Source: Marinoscillum furvescens DSM 4134 (GTDB lineage Bacteria > Bacteroidota > Bacteroidia > Cytophagales > Cyclobacteriaceae). From it: a stretch of 64,000 bases of DNA. Under the pieces are notes generated by a model. The model made no database searches and had not been told where the DNA came from. It saw nothing but the letters and a program-made list of their open reading frames with translations. Numbering within the stretch: the first letter of the stretch is position 1; the number at the start of each line of letters is the position of its first letter. The stretch spans positions 62,001 through 126,000 of the forward strand of contig NZ_QREG01000001.1 of the NCBI RefSeq assembly GCF_003386095.1, in the 5' to 3' direction. Shown piece by piece: positions 54,520-63,020 of this stretch. The translations under genes and the position numbers were made by a program.

Positions 54520-54978
54520 CTATTCACTCAATCGATACTGGCAGTAGGTATTGGTTCGTGGATTTGTAAAATACAGCTTGGTGGAGGTAATATAATCTAC
54601 CAGCACAAACTGCTGCGTACCTCCTGAAAATACCAGCGAATCTGAAAACAAATTGGGGTTGCCCTGGTCCTCATCCGTAGCAGAAGCATACATAGCTCCA
54701 TAGTAAATAGAATCCGGAGAATCGCACGTAGAAATTTCATACACAGCTATACTATCTCCCTGCTCATAGAAGTGCAACTGATGCTGGGCTGTGCAATCAT
54801 CCAGCGATTGCTCCTCGCCATCCACCTCTTTATGCACTAGCGTCCACTGGCCAGTATCACCTTTGGTGAGCAACCGCTCTACCTGGGATGCATAGAGTCC
54901 TGAAGGATAAAACATCTCCTCCTCGCAGGCCATAAGACCTACCACAACGACCACCAGATAGAGCAATTGATTTTTCAT
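54520..54978 (-). CDS. Hypothetical lipoprotein
   Basis: 152 residues. Lipoprotein signal (MKNQLLYLVVVVVGLMAC). The mature part looks like a small lipocalin-type domain (TGQWTLVHKEVDG at its start, then TKLYFTNPRTNTYCQY at the end). Its ATG overlaps the tex stop codon by one base, so it is coupled to tex and transcribed with it. Function unknown. Confidence 0.75.
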   Translation of the reverse strand: MKNQLLYLVVVVVGLMACEEEMFYPSGLYASQVERLLTKGDTGQWTLVHKEVDGEEQSLDDCTAQHQLHFYEQGDSIAVYEISTCDSPDSIYYGAMYASATDEDQGNPNLFSDSLVFSGGTQQFVLVDYITSTKLYFTNPRTNTYCQYRLSE

Positions 54979-57212
54979 TATCTACTTCCAAATTTTCCTT
55001 TGAGCATTGCCAGTTTTGCCTGAAGGTCACCTTCTGGCTCTTTTTCTTCTCGCTTGCGTTTTTTAGGTGCCGGTTTCCCAAACGGATCAGACTTCATGGA
55101 AAGTGATATGCGCTTTCGATGTACATCCACTTCCAACACCGTCACCTGCACCTTTTGCTGAAGCTTCACAGCTTTGGCAGGGTCCGACACAAAGCTATCC
55201 GACAGGTGACTTACATGCACCAGCCCGTCCTGATGTACTCCTACATCTACAAACGCTCCAAACTTGGTGATATTGGTTACTATACCAGGCAATTTCATCC
55301 CTACAGATAGATCTCCGATACCGTGCACATTGTCTGCAAACGCAAACGCCTCGTATTGCTCACGAGGGTCACGACCAGGCTTGGCCAGCTCCTCCAGTAT
55401 GTCTTGTAAGGTAGGCAGTCCCAGTCCTTCAGACACATATTTTTTAAGATCTATTTTGCTTCTCAGGTTTTTATCCTTGACCAGATCAGCCACAGTACAG
55501 CCCAGATCTTTGGCCATGGTATTCACGGTTTCATACCGCTCAGGGTGTACGGCACTTTCGTCCAGCACGTTTTTAGCCCCTTTTATGCGCAAAAACCCTG
55601 CTGCCTGCTCGAAAGCCTTGTCTCCGAGACGTGGGATTTTTTTAAGATCTGCACGGCTTTGAAAAGCCCCATTTTCATTGCGATACTTCACAATGTTTTC
55701 TGCAAGCTGTGGTCCCAGACCAGACACATACGTCAGCAGCTGCTTACTTGCGGTATTGAGCTCCACACCTACACCGTTTACACAACTCATCACTACATCA
55801 TCCAGCGAGTGCTTCAGTGCATTTTGATCCACGTCGTGCTGATACTGCCCTACGCCTATAGATTTCGCATCGATCTTGACTAGCTCCGCCAAAGGATCCA
55901 TCATACGCCTGCCAATTGATACCGATCCCCTTACAGTCACGTCATAGTCCGCAAACTCTTCACGGGCTACTTCTGAAGCCGAGTAGATGGATGCTCCACT
56001 TTCATTGACCATGGCAATGATGATGCTATTAGGAAGTCCCAAGCTCTTTACAAACTGCTCTGTTTCACGACTTGCCGTTCCGTTTCCTATCGCTATCGCT
56101 TCTATGCTATGCTTTTGACACAATGCTGCTACCACAGCTCCAGCGGTCTGAGTATCACGTTGTGGTTCGTTCGGATAAATGGCCGTATGCTCCAGTAATT
56201 TACCCTGCCGGTCCAGACATACCACTTTGCAGCCGGTTCGGAATCCCGGATCTATCGCCATTACGGCTTTTTGTCCCAAAGGAGCTGCCATAAGCAGCTG
56301 CTTCAGGTTTTCTGCAAATACTGAAATGGCCTCTGCATCTGCAGCTTTTTTGCTCTCTAGTCGAGCTTCTGTTTCTATACTCGGCTTGATTAGTCGCTTG
56401 TATGAGTCCTTCATGGCGACCTCTACCTGCTCACTCACGGCATTATGAGCGGTAACAAACTGTCGCCTCAGCACATCAAACGCTGTGTCCTCAGCGATGC
56501 TCGTATCCATAGTAAGGATGCCCTCACGCTCTCCACGTCTGATGGCAAGCAAGCGGTGTGAAGGGATGTCTTTCAAGGCTTCCTCCCATTCAAAATAGTC
56601 CTTGTACTTCTGACCTTCCTGCTCTTTGCCTTTGAGTACACGCGAAGTGATGATGGCCTCCCGCTTGAAGAGGTCTCTTATTTTCTTTCGTGCCTCGGCA
56701 TCTTCACTGATCCACTCAGCCATAATGTCTCTTGCACCCTGAAGTGCCGCAGCCACATCTTCTACTCCTTTTTCCTCACTGATGTATTGCTCAGCTGCTT
56801 GCTCCGGATTGCCTCCACCTTGCTCCCAGAGCACTTTGGCTAGCGGTTCCAGGCCTTTTTCCTTAGCTACTGAGGCCTTCGTTTTTCGCTTAGGCTTATA
56901 AGGAAGGTACAAGTCTTCCAGAGCAGCCATTGTCTCAGCTCCTTCTATTTTCTTTTTAAGTTCTGGAGTGAGTTTGCCCTGCTCGTCAATGGATTTTAAT
57001 ATCGCATCTCGGCGTTTATCCAAATCACGCAGCTGGGTGAGTCGATCACGTAGATTGGCCACCTCTACTTCATCCATAGAGCCAGTCATTTCTTTTCGAT
57101 AACGAGAAATAAACGGCACAGTAGCACCTCCATCTAACAATTCGATCGTAGCCTCCACAAATCGGGGCTGAAGGGATAATTCCTGGGCTATCTTCGCTGC
57201 GTAATTGATCAT
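54978..57212 (-). CDS. tex: Tex-family RNA-binding transcription accessory protein
   Basis: 744 residues. Order: N-terminal helical domain (PFISRYRKEMTGSMDEVEVA), a YqgF/RNase H-like domain at about 325-450 (VMAIDPGFRTGCKVVCLDRQ), two helix-hairpin-helix motifs (VSGLGPQLAENIVKYRNENG, ADLKKIPRLGDKAFEQAAGF) and an S1 RNA-binding domain near the end (GIVTNITKFGAFVDVGVHQD). Length and order are those of Tex. A basic tail (KPAPKKRKREEKEPE) follows S1. It acts on RNA/transcription in the cytoplasm. Confidence 0.95.
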   Translation of the reverse strand: MINYAAKIAQELSLQPRFVEATIELLDGGATVPFISRYRKEMTGSMDEVEVANLRDRLTQLRDLDKRRDAILKSIDEQGKLTPELKKKIEGAETMAALEDLYLPYKPKRKTKASVAKEKGLEPLAKVLWEQGGGNPEQAAEQYISEEKGVEDVAAALQGARDIMAEWISEDAEARKKIRDLFKREAIITSRVLKGKEQEGQKYKDYFEWEEALKDIPSHRLLAIRRGEREGILTMDTSIAEDTAFDVLRRQFVTAHNAVSEQVEVAMKDSYKRLIKPSIETEARLESKKAADAEAISVFAENLKQLLMAAPLGQKAVMAIDPGFRTGCKVVCLDRQGKLLEHTAIYPNEPQRDTQTAGAVVAALCQKHSIEAIAIGNGTASRETEQFVKSLGLPNSIIIAMVNESGASIYSASEVAREEFADYDVTVRGSVSIGRRMMDPLAELVKIDAKSIGVGQYQHDVDQNALKHSLDDVVMSCVNGVGVELNTASKQLLTYVSGLGPQLAENIVKYRNENGAFQSRADLKKIPRLGDKAFEQAAGFLRIKGAKNVLDESAVHPERYETVNTMAKDLGCTVADLVKDKNLRSKIDLKKYVSEGLGLPTLQDILEELAKPGRDPREQYEAFAFADNVHGIGDLSVGMKLPGIVTNITKFGAFVDVGVHQDGLVHVSHLSDSFVSDPAKAVKLQQKVQVTVLEVDVHRKRISLSMKSDPFGKPAPKKRKREEKEPEGDLQAKLAMLKGKFGSR

Positions 57213-57398
57213 GTTGAATTTTATAAGTTACTTGTTGCATATGCAGACAGCAAGGATGCTTGGTATTTGCTGTCTGGTGACCAATCTAAAATGGGGCAAT
57301 CGTCGTGCTCATTTCAATCGGGCGCCAAAATTATCATTTCTCTGATTTTATCAGAAAGGATTACGTTAGTATTCTACCAATAATTTTAATGAAAGAAA

Positions 57399-57989
57399 AT
57401 GGCAAAGAAAACCTATAAAAGAGAGCTCATCGAGTGGACGGTACTGGTAGTAGTAGCAGGCGGACTTTACCTCAGTGGTTTGCACACTGAAGTGATCGGG
57501 CAAATACAACGACTGGTGCTAACCACTGGCATCATGCAGCCTGATCTGGAGGAAGAACACCAGCCGGCCGCTTACGACTTTCAGCTGGTCAATGCCGCCG
57601 GTCGCACCATCCATTTTGAAGAATACAAAGGTAAAACTGTCTTTTTGAATTTATGGGCTACCTGGTGCCCGCCATGTGTAGCTGAAATGCCTGATATTGA
57701 AAGCTTATTTCAGAAAAAAGGAAAAGAAGTGAATTTTGTGCTTTTATCAGTAGATAAGGACCGTCAAAAAGCAATTAATTTCGTAGAACGCAAAGGCTAT
57801 GAAGTGCCCATATACTTTTTAAAATCCAACTTACCAGACATTTATAGCACCCGATCCATCCCTACTACCTTTCTGATCTCTCCTGACGGCAAAATTGCTG
57901 TAAAGCAACAGGGAATGGCTAAATATGATACTGAAGCCTTTCGCTCTTTACTGGATTCACTCAATCAAAAAGCTGCAATGCCCCTATGA
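57399..57989 (+). CDS. TlpA-type membrane-anchored thioredoxin-like protein
   Basis: 196 residues. An N-terminal membrane anchor (LIEWTVLVVVAGGLYLSGL) holds a periplasmic thioredoxin fold from about residue 58. The active site is WATWCPPC (Cys90/Cys93), and the cis-Pro loop is in SIPTTFLISPDG. It likely reduces disulfides in the periplasm, for example for cytochrome maturation. The ends of this gene and the next, convergent gene are seven bases apart. Confidence 0.88.
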   Translation: MAKKTYKRELIEWTVLVVVAGGLYLSGLHTEVIGQIQRLVLTTGIMQPDLEEEHQPAAYDFQLVNAAGRTIHFEEYKGKTVFLNLWATWCPPCVAEMPDIESLFQKKGKEVNFVLLSVDKDRQKAINFVERKGYEVPIYFLKSNLPDIYSTRSIPTTFLISPDGKIAVKQQGMAKYDTEAFRSLLDSLNQKAAMPL

Positions 57990-57995
57990 CTCAAA

Positions 57996-58601
57996 TCAGT
58001 CATCTTTTTCAGGTTTTGCAAACTGGCGCTCTACAAATTCTGACCAACGAAAGGGGTCTAACCAGTGATTGGGCTGTATCTGTCCGGTCAGCTCATACAA
58101 CCGCCTGTCTGACCACATTTCATAGAAATACTTGTCGTCTTCGTAAGACTCTTTAATGGTCTTCATCAGGTCTTGCTTTGCTTCTTCGGCTCGTTGTTGT
58201 AGGTTTTTGGGCGGCCTGGAGGCCAAAAATGCTTCTCTAAACTCTCTTTCGGTGGGAAATGAAAATATACTCACCTCCTCCAACATCACCGTATTTGGCG
58301 CCATCATCTGTATGATACCATAGTCGGTAGCCTGCAATATCTCGGGCACTACCAGTGTGGAAGTGACATAGCGCACATCTCTAAACTCCAGAGTGTCACC
58401 CGGCATCACTTCTGTGAGAAAAAACCCCGCACTGTCAGTAACGGCTCCTCCTACTCGAGATTTATTAAAAATGGTGGTACCGAAAATAGGATCAAGCGTT
58501 TCCTGATCCACGACTACTCCAGCCAGCCGGATAGTAGGCTGAGTCCATGCCAGTGTAACCACCAGCATTGCAATCACTCCAATCAGAAAACGCTTGTTCA
58601 T
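57996..58601 (-). CDS. Exported carboxypeptidase-regulatory-like domain protein
   Basis: 201 residues. A signal peptide (MNKRFLIGVIAMLVVTLAWT) and a regulatory-like Ig fold at about 22-110 (IRLAGVVVDQETLDPIFGTT) are visible, then a charged helical half (REAFLASRPPKNLQQRAEEA). Domains like this usually head TonB-dependent receptors; here it stands alone. It lies 12 bp downstream of the M42 peptidase gene on the same strand. Function unknown. Confidence 0.78.
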   Translation of the reverse strand: MNKRFLIGVIAMLVVTLAWTQPTIRLAGVVVDQETLDPIFGTTIFNKSRVGGAVTDSAGFFLTEVMPGDTLEFRDVRYVTSTLVVPEILQATDYGIIQMMAPNTVMLEEVSIFSFPTEREFREAFLASRPPKNLQQRAEEAKQDLMKTIKESYEDDKYFYEMWSDRRLYELTGQIQPNHWLDPFRWSEFVERQFAKPEKDD

Positions 58602-58613
58602 AGGTTTTAGGGT

Positions 58614-59666
58614 TTAATATTCCCAGCTAGCCGTATCTAGCTCTTCGAGTGCGTAGACCAGCAGCTGAGTAGATGCTACAATATCTTCTTTGTGGGCCAT
58701 CTCTATGACCTGATGCAGATGACGCGTAGGTATAGATATAGCACCAGCAATGGATCCGTTTTTGCCCATACGCTGCACGCCTGAGGTATCAGTACCTCCA
58801 GCAGCTAATATTTCTGGCTGCCACTTGATCTCGTGTTTGTTGGCCGTGGCTTTCAAAAACTTTACCATGCGGCTGTCGCAGATGGTCATGGCATCCATGA
58901 TTTTCACTGCAGTTCCACCCCCAAGCTCTGTCACACGCTCATGCGATTGAGCACCGGGTAGATCATATGCTATTGTGGTATCCAGGGCGATCCCATAGTC
59001 AGGATTGAGCGAGTGAGACGCTACATTGGCTCCACGGATTCCTACTTCTTCTTGCACGGTAAACACGCCATACACGTCATACGCTGGGTCTTTAAGCTGT
59101 TTGAGTGCCTCAATGAGAATGTACACAGACACCCGATTGTCTATAGACTTACAGTTGACACACTGCCCCATCTCTATAAGCTCACGCTGACGGGTGATCG
59201 GATCGCCAATCTCAATAACTTTTTCCAGCTCCTCTTTACTCATCCCACAGTCGATGAAATATTCATCAATTTTCGGAGGCTTGTTGCGCTCCTCTGGCTT
59301 CATCACATGAATAGGCTTGCTCCCCATCACGCCGATCACGTCCTCTTTGCCATGGATGATTACCCGCTGGGCGGTCAGTGTCTTGGGATCAAACCCTCCC
59401 AGGGTTTGAAAGCGGATAAACCCATTGTCATCTATATGTGAAACGAGAAATCCGATCTCATCCATATGAGCGGCCACCATCACTTTCTTTTCATCTGGGT
59501 TGCGCACGCCTTTTTTGAGGGCGATTACATTGCCCATGTTGTCTATGGTATAAGAGTCTACGTGATCTTTAATCTTCTGGATGATGAGCTCCCGTACCGG
59601 GTTTTCGAAACCTGGGGCTCCAGGAGCTTCACAAATTGCCTTTAACAGTTTAACGTCTACGTTCAT
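58614..59666 (-). CDS. M42-family metallo-aminopeptidase
   Basis: About 350 residues from ATG 59666 (MNVDVKLLKAICEAPGAPG); a TTG 18 bp upstream is less likely. The dinuclear metal site is seen as AAHMDEIGF, SIDNRVSVYIL, VQEEVGIRGANVA (catalytic Glu), GIALDTTI and the His in STPTRHLHQ-like text, here ISIPTRHLHQVIEMAHKED. This is the glutamyl aminopeptidase/FrvX type, which forms large tetrahedral complexes in the cytoplasm. The old endoglucanase annotation of the family is not credible. Confidence 0.92.
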   Translation of the reverse strand: MNVDVKLLKAICEAPGAPGFENPVRELIIQKIKDHVDSYTIDNMGNVIALKKGVRNPDEKKVMVAAHMDEIGFLVSHIDDNGFIRFQTLGGFDPKTLTAQRVIIHGKEDVIGVMGSKPIHVMKPEERNKPPKIDEYFIDCGMSKEELEKVIEIGDPITRQRELIEMGQCVNCKSIDNRVSVYILIEALKQLKDPAYDVYGVFTVQEEVGIRGANVASHSLNPDYGIALDTTIAYDLPGAQSHERVTELGGGTAVKIMDAMTICDSRMVKFLKATANKHEIKWQPEILAAGGTDTSGVQRMGKNGSIAGAISIPTRHLHQVIEMAHKEDIVASTQLLVYALEELDTASWEY

Positions 59667-59685
59667 ATCTATTGAATTTAACAAA

Positions 59686-59719
59686 AAAAGTCCGGCTCTG
59701 TTTTGAGACCGGACTTTTT
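59686..59719 (-). terminator. Terminator of tRNA-Leu
   Basis: AAAAAGTCCGG and CCGGACTTTTT form an 11-bp stem with flanking A and T runs. It lies 18 bp past the tRNA 3' end and just before the M42 gene. Confidence 0.8.
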
Positions 59720-59736
59720 GATTTTTATTTTAAATG

Positions 59737-59822
59737 TGCGCACGAGAGGAGTCGAACCTCCACGACCTAAAACGGTCACTAGGCCCTCAACCTAGCGCGT
59801 CTACCAATTCCGCCACGTGCGC
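59737..59822 (-). tRNA. tRNA-Leu (anticodon GAG)
   Basis: 86 nt with a long variable arm, as expected for a class II tRNA. The acceptor GCGCACG pairs with CGTGCGC and the discriminator is A. The anticodon stem CTAGG/CCTAG holds TTGAGGG, giving GAG. The T arm contains GGTTCGACTCC. CCA is not encoded. Confidence 0.93.
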
Positions 59823-59881
59823 GTAGCGGACGCAAATTTAGCTGCTTATTTCTAAATCAAAAGAAAGTCGTCCGGAAAATA

Positions 59882-60856
59882 TCAAACTACCTGCCAAACG
59901 GAGTCTGCGAAGCGTTTTTGGCTATCATACAGGTTTTCTACTACTTTAAAACCGGTAGCCTGAGCTAGTTCTTCGATCTCTTTAGGTGCATATTTTTTAG
60001 AAACTTCCATAAAGATGGGCTCCCATGCATCGAAGTGTACGGTCTTTTCAATCGCTGCTATGGTCACCTCCTGCTCCTCGGTGCTCACGAGATAGCTTCT
60101 GCACTCACCTGTCTGTGGGTCATAGACAGGATTGTGCTGAAATTTATCTAAGTCAAAATTAGCTCCGAGCTCGTTATTAATCCTTTTGAGCAGATTCAGA
60201 TTAAACGCTTTGGTCACTCCCTTGGAGTCATTGTAAGCTTTTAGTATGGTCTTCGGGTCTTTTTTTAGGTCAAAACCGATCATCAGGTAATCCCCAGATC
60301 GGAGGTTGTCATGAATACTTACCAAAAACTGCTGCACTTTGTCAGCTAAGAAATTCCCAATATTTGAGCCAAGAAAAAAGGCCACAGTTTTACTATGATT
60401 TTTAAACTTAAGGTCCGCCAGTACATCAAAATAGTCGCCCGCCAAAGGTTTGATGGTAAGATCAGGAATTTCTGCCCGCATTCGCTTTTCTAGCTGCTGC
60501 AAAACATTTTCGGATATATCTACCGGGCAGTAAGAAAAGTCCACATTTTGCTGCTGGAAGTACTCGAGCAGCACTTTAGTCTTCTGACCGTCTCCAGCGC
60601 CAAGCTCCACCAACTGAAAAGTCTCTTCACCTCCAATGATTTGTAAAAGTCGCTCTTTCTGTGTTTGAAACACCTCCAACTCTGCTCTGGTGAGATAGTA
60701 TTCCTCGAGTGCCATAATTTGCTGAAACAAGCCATCACCTCGTGCGTCGTAAAAATACTTAGAGTAGAGCCGCTTGGGCTGTGAAGTAAGGCCGATTTTC
60801 ACATCGCGAGCCAGTGGATCCAGCATAGTTTGGGTTTCTTTTAAGGTCAAAGACAT
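59882..60856 (-). CDS. egtD: Histidine N-alpha-methyltransferase EgtD
   Basis: 324 residues. N-terminal segment RLYSKYFYDARGDGLFQQIM and SAM motif LVELGAGDGQKTKVL (about 82-96) match EgtD. Other parts are FFLGSNIGNF and LMIGFDLKKDPKTILKAYND, which in the family follow the histidine-binding pocket. It should trimethylate histidine to hercynine with SAM. It lies 6 bp downstream of egtB, so the two are in one operon. No egtA, egtC or egtE gene is in the window. Confidence 0.92.
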   Translation of the reverse strand: MSLTLKETQTMLDPLARDVKIGLTSQPKRLYSKYFYDARGDGLFQQIMALEEYYLTRAELEVFQTQKERLLQIIGGEETFQLVELGAGDGQKTKVLLEYFQQQNVDFSYCPVDISENVLQQLEKRMRAEIPDLTIKPLAGDYFDVLADLKFKNHSKTVAFFLGSNIGNFLADKVQQFLVSIHDNLRSGDYLMIGFDLKKDPKTILKAYNDSKGVTKAFNLNLLKRINNELGANFDLDKFQHNPVYDPQTGECRSYLVSTEEQEVTIAAIEKTVHFDAWEPIFMEVSKKYAPKEIEELAQATGFKVVENLYDSQKRFADSVWQVV

Positions 60857-60862
60857 AGACTA

Positions 60863-62122
60863 TTACTTATGTTTTGCAAGCCGAACACCACTAAACATCC
60901 ATTGCAGCTGTGGGTGAAAAAAGTTTCTGTAGGTAGGCCGTATATGAGACCGAGGGGTAGCGTAAGATCCTCCTCTCAGCACTTTTTGGTTGATCATAAA
61001 TTTGCCATTGTATTCTCCCAAAGCCCCCTTTGGAGCTTTATAAAATGGGTACGGCAGATAAGCACTAGAGGTCCATTCCCACAGATTACCGAGATACCCT
61101 CCGGCCACACTACAAGGTTCGCTAAGCTGGTCTTCTACAAATCCTCCAACATCAGCCCCCTGGCGATGCGCCTGCGCCACTTCCCACTCAAACTCAGTAG
61201 GCAAACGGCATCCTTTCCAGCGCGCGAAAGCATCCGCTTCAAAGTATGACAAATGTGCAACTGGCGCATTCAAATCCAATGCTCTGGCACCAGCAAGGGT
61301 GTACTGCATCCACCTCCCATCTTCCTGATACCAATAGAGGGGAACCTTACGCGACTGCTCCGACACCCAGTCCCAACCTTCTGATAGCCACAGCCGGTGG
61401 TCCTCGTAACCTCCGGCTTCCATAAACTCCAGGTATTCACCGTTTGTCAGCAGCTGATCAGCAATCTCAAAGGCTTCAAGATGCACTTCATGGCGGCCAA
61501 ATTCGTTATCAAATGCAAAACCCTCTCCCTCAAAACCAACGAGATAGTTTCCTTTTTCGATAGCAACCCAATCGGAAAGACCTGTGGCGCTATGCCGTAC
61601 ATTTAATGTGGAATCATAAACCGGTAAGAGGGGATTATACCCCAGAATATATTTGATATCATAGAGCAACAGCTCCTGATGTTGCTGCTCGTGCTGCAGA
61701 CCTACTTCCATCACGTGTTGCTGCTCCGGCGAGAGATCTTCTCTGCTAAGAAAATCTAGAAGATGCTCTTCCACATAAGTCCGATATTTCAAAATTTCAG
61801 CTACTGTAGGTCGTGTGAGAAAGCCACGCTCAGCTCGTGTCCACCGGTCGCCAGCAGACACATAGTAGCTATTAAATAGAAATGGAAAGTCTGGATGAAA
61901 GAGTTGGTAAGATGGAGATGAAGCTTGCAAGACAAAAACTTCAAAAAACCAGGTAGTGTGCGCTAAGTGCCATTTCGCAGGACTTACAAATTCCGCTGGT
62001 TGTACCACCAGATCTTCCGTTTCGAGGGGTGCTACCAAACGCATTGTCTGCGCTCTGACATCCTGAAATCTTTGGGCAAGGGACAGCTCCTCTACGGAGG
62101 TCAAGGTTTCTGTATGAGACAT
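60863..62122 (-). CDS. egtB: Ergothioneine biosynthesis protein EgtB
   Basis: 419 residues. A DinB-like N-terminal domain carries the iron ligands (AKWHLAHTTWFFE; HEQQHQE with His144/His148). It is followed by a formylglycine-generating-enzyme-like C-terminal domain (NGEYLEFMEAGGYEDHRLWL, CRLPTEFEWEVA, GNLWEWTSSAY, KVLRGGSYATPRSHIRPTYR). EgtB joins a thiol to hercynine with O2. With no egtA/C near, the cysteine-using EgtB type is possible. Length (about 420) is normal; OvoA is excluded because there is no methyltransferase fused at the end. Confidence 0.93.
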   Translation of the reverse strand: MSHTETLTSVEELSLAQRFQDVRAQTMRLVAPLETEDLVVQPAEFVSPAKWHLAHTTWFFEVFVLQASSPSYQLFHPDFPFLFNSYYVSAGDRWTRAERGFLTRPTVAEILKYRTYVEEHLLDFLSREDLSPEQQHVMEVGLQHEQQHQELLLYDIKYILGYNPLLPVYDSTLNVRHSATGLSDWVAIEKGNYLVGFEGEGFAFDNEFGRHEVHLEAFEIADQLLTNGEYLEFMEAGGYEDHRLWLSEGWDWVSEQSRKVPLYWYQEDGRWMQYTLAGARALDLNAPVAHLSYFEADAFARWKGCRLPTEFEWEVAQAHRQGADVGGFVEDQLSEPCSVAGGYLGNLWEWTSSAYLPYPFYKAPKGALGEYNGKFMINQKVLRGGSYATPRSHIRPTYRNFFHPQLQWMFSGVRLAKHK

Positions 62123-62234
62123 TCAGATTGTAGGTTCGCTTAGATGTTCTAACTACCAAAACACCCAGAGGTTTCCTAAAATGGCAAAAAACTATGGATT
62201 GCTCTTTACTCTGTAACCTGACAAACCGCAGCAA

Positions 62235-62999
62235 CTAGTCGTTTAGCCAGCGCTTAAATGGCCCAGAACGTTCCACACTGACGATCACCTCCATGGCCTT
62301 GGGTGGTGGAGGTACCAGATCGATCTTCACCCTGCTTTTTGAGTAGGAAACCATGTTTTGGATACTCGCATAGCTGATGATGAATTTTCTATTGATCCTG
62401 TAAAATTTCTTAGGGTTCAGATTAGTTTCCAGATCGCCCAGATTAGTATTGATGATATGCTGAGTACCCTGTTTGGTGACTAAAAAGGTATATCGATCTT
62501 CACTAAAAAAATAAGCTACATCAGGCTCTGGTATAGAGTGGATTTTTTCTCCCAAAGTCACCAAAAACCGCTCCTGATACTTTTGACCAGCATTGGGACG
62601 CAGTACATCCAGCAAGTTGCTCATATCAAACTCCTGCTCACTTTGTTTCCAGTCTTTGTACTTGGCAATGGCTGCTGCCAGTTCTGACTTGTCGATTGGT
62701 TTGAGAAGGTAGTCTACGCTATTTTCTTTGAATGCACGAATAGCATACTGATCATAAGCAGTGGTAATGATAATGGGAGTCTTGCTATTAACCTGACGAA
62801 AGATATCAAAACTCAAGCCATCTCCTAACTCAATATCTGACAAAATCAAGTCTACCTCATTGTTTTCTAGCCAGTTAGTCGCAGACTCTACACTGTCCAG
62901 CTTGGCCACTACCTGTGCTTCGGTATCCACGGATGACAAGGTCTTCTCCAGATCCTCTGCTGCTAGAGGCTCATCTTCTATTATAACTACACTCAACAT
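62235..62999 (-). CDS. LytTR-family response regulator
   Basis: 254 residues. A receiver domain with Asp55 (DLILSDIELGDG) and Lys in YLLKPIDKSELAAAI, a short linker, and a LytTR DNA-binding domain at about 145-250 (DVAYFFSEDRYTFLVTKQ, FYRINRKFIISYASIQNMV). It should be phosphorylated by the histidine kinase encoded 21 bp upstream and bind direct repeats in target promoters. The 112 bp between its gene and egtB hold nothing I can name. Confidence 0.92.
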   Translation of the reverse strand: MLSVVIIEDEPLAAEDLEKTLSSVDTEAQVVAKLDSVESATNWLENNEVDLILSDIELGDGLSFDIFRQVNSKTPIIITTAYDQYAIRAFKENSVDYLLKPIDKSELAAAIAKYKDWKQSEQEFDMSNLLDVLRPNAGQKYQERFLVTLGEKIHSIPEPDVAYFFSEDRYTFLVTKQGTQHIINTNLGDLETNLNPKKFYRINRKFIISYASIQNMVSYSKSRVKIDLVPPPPKAMEVIVSVERSGPFKRWLND

Positions 63000-63020
63000 A
63001 TAGAAACGCTTTGAATCAAG

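Noticed and set aside
58614-59666. Endoglucanase belonging to a second glycan locus
   Set aside because: The metal ligands and Glu pair are those of M42 aminopeptidases; the cellulase label in this family is historical.
60863-62122. OvoA (ovothiol synthase)
   Set aside because: No C-terminal methyltransferase domain is present, and a separate EgtD gene follows.
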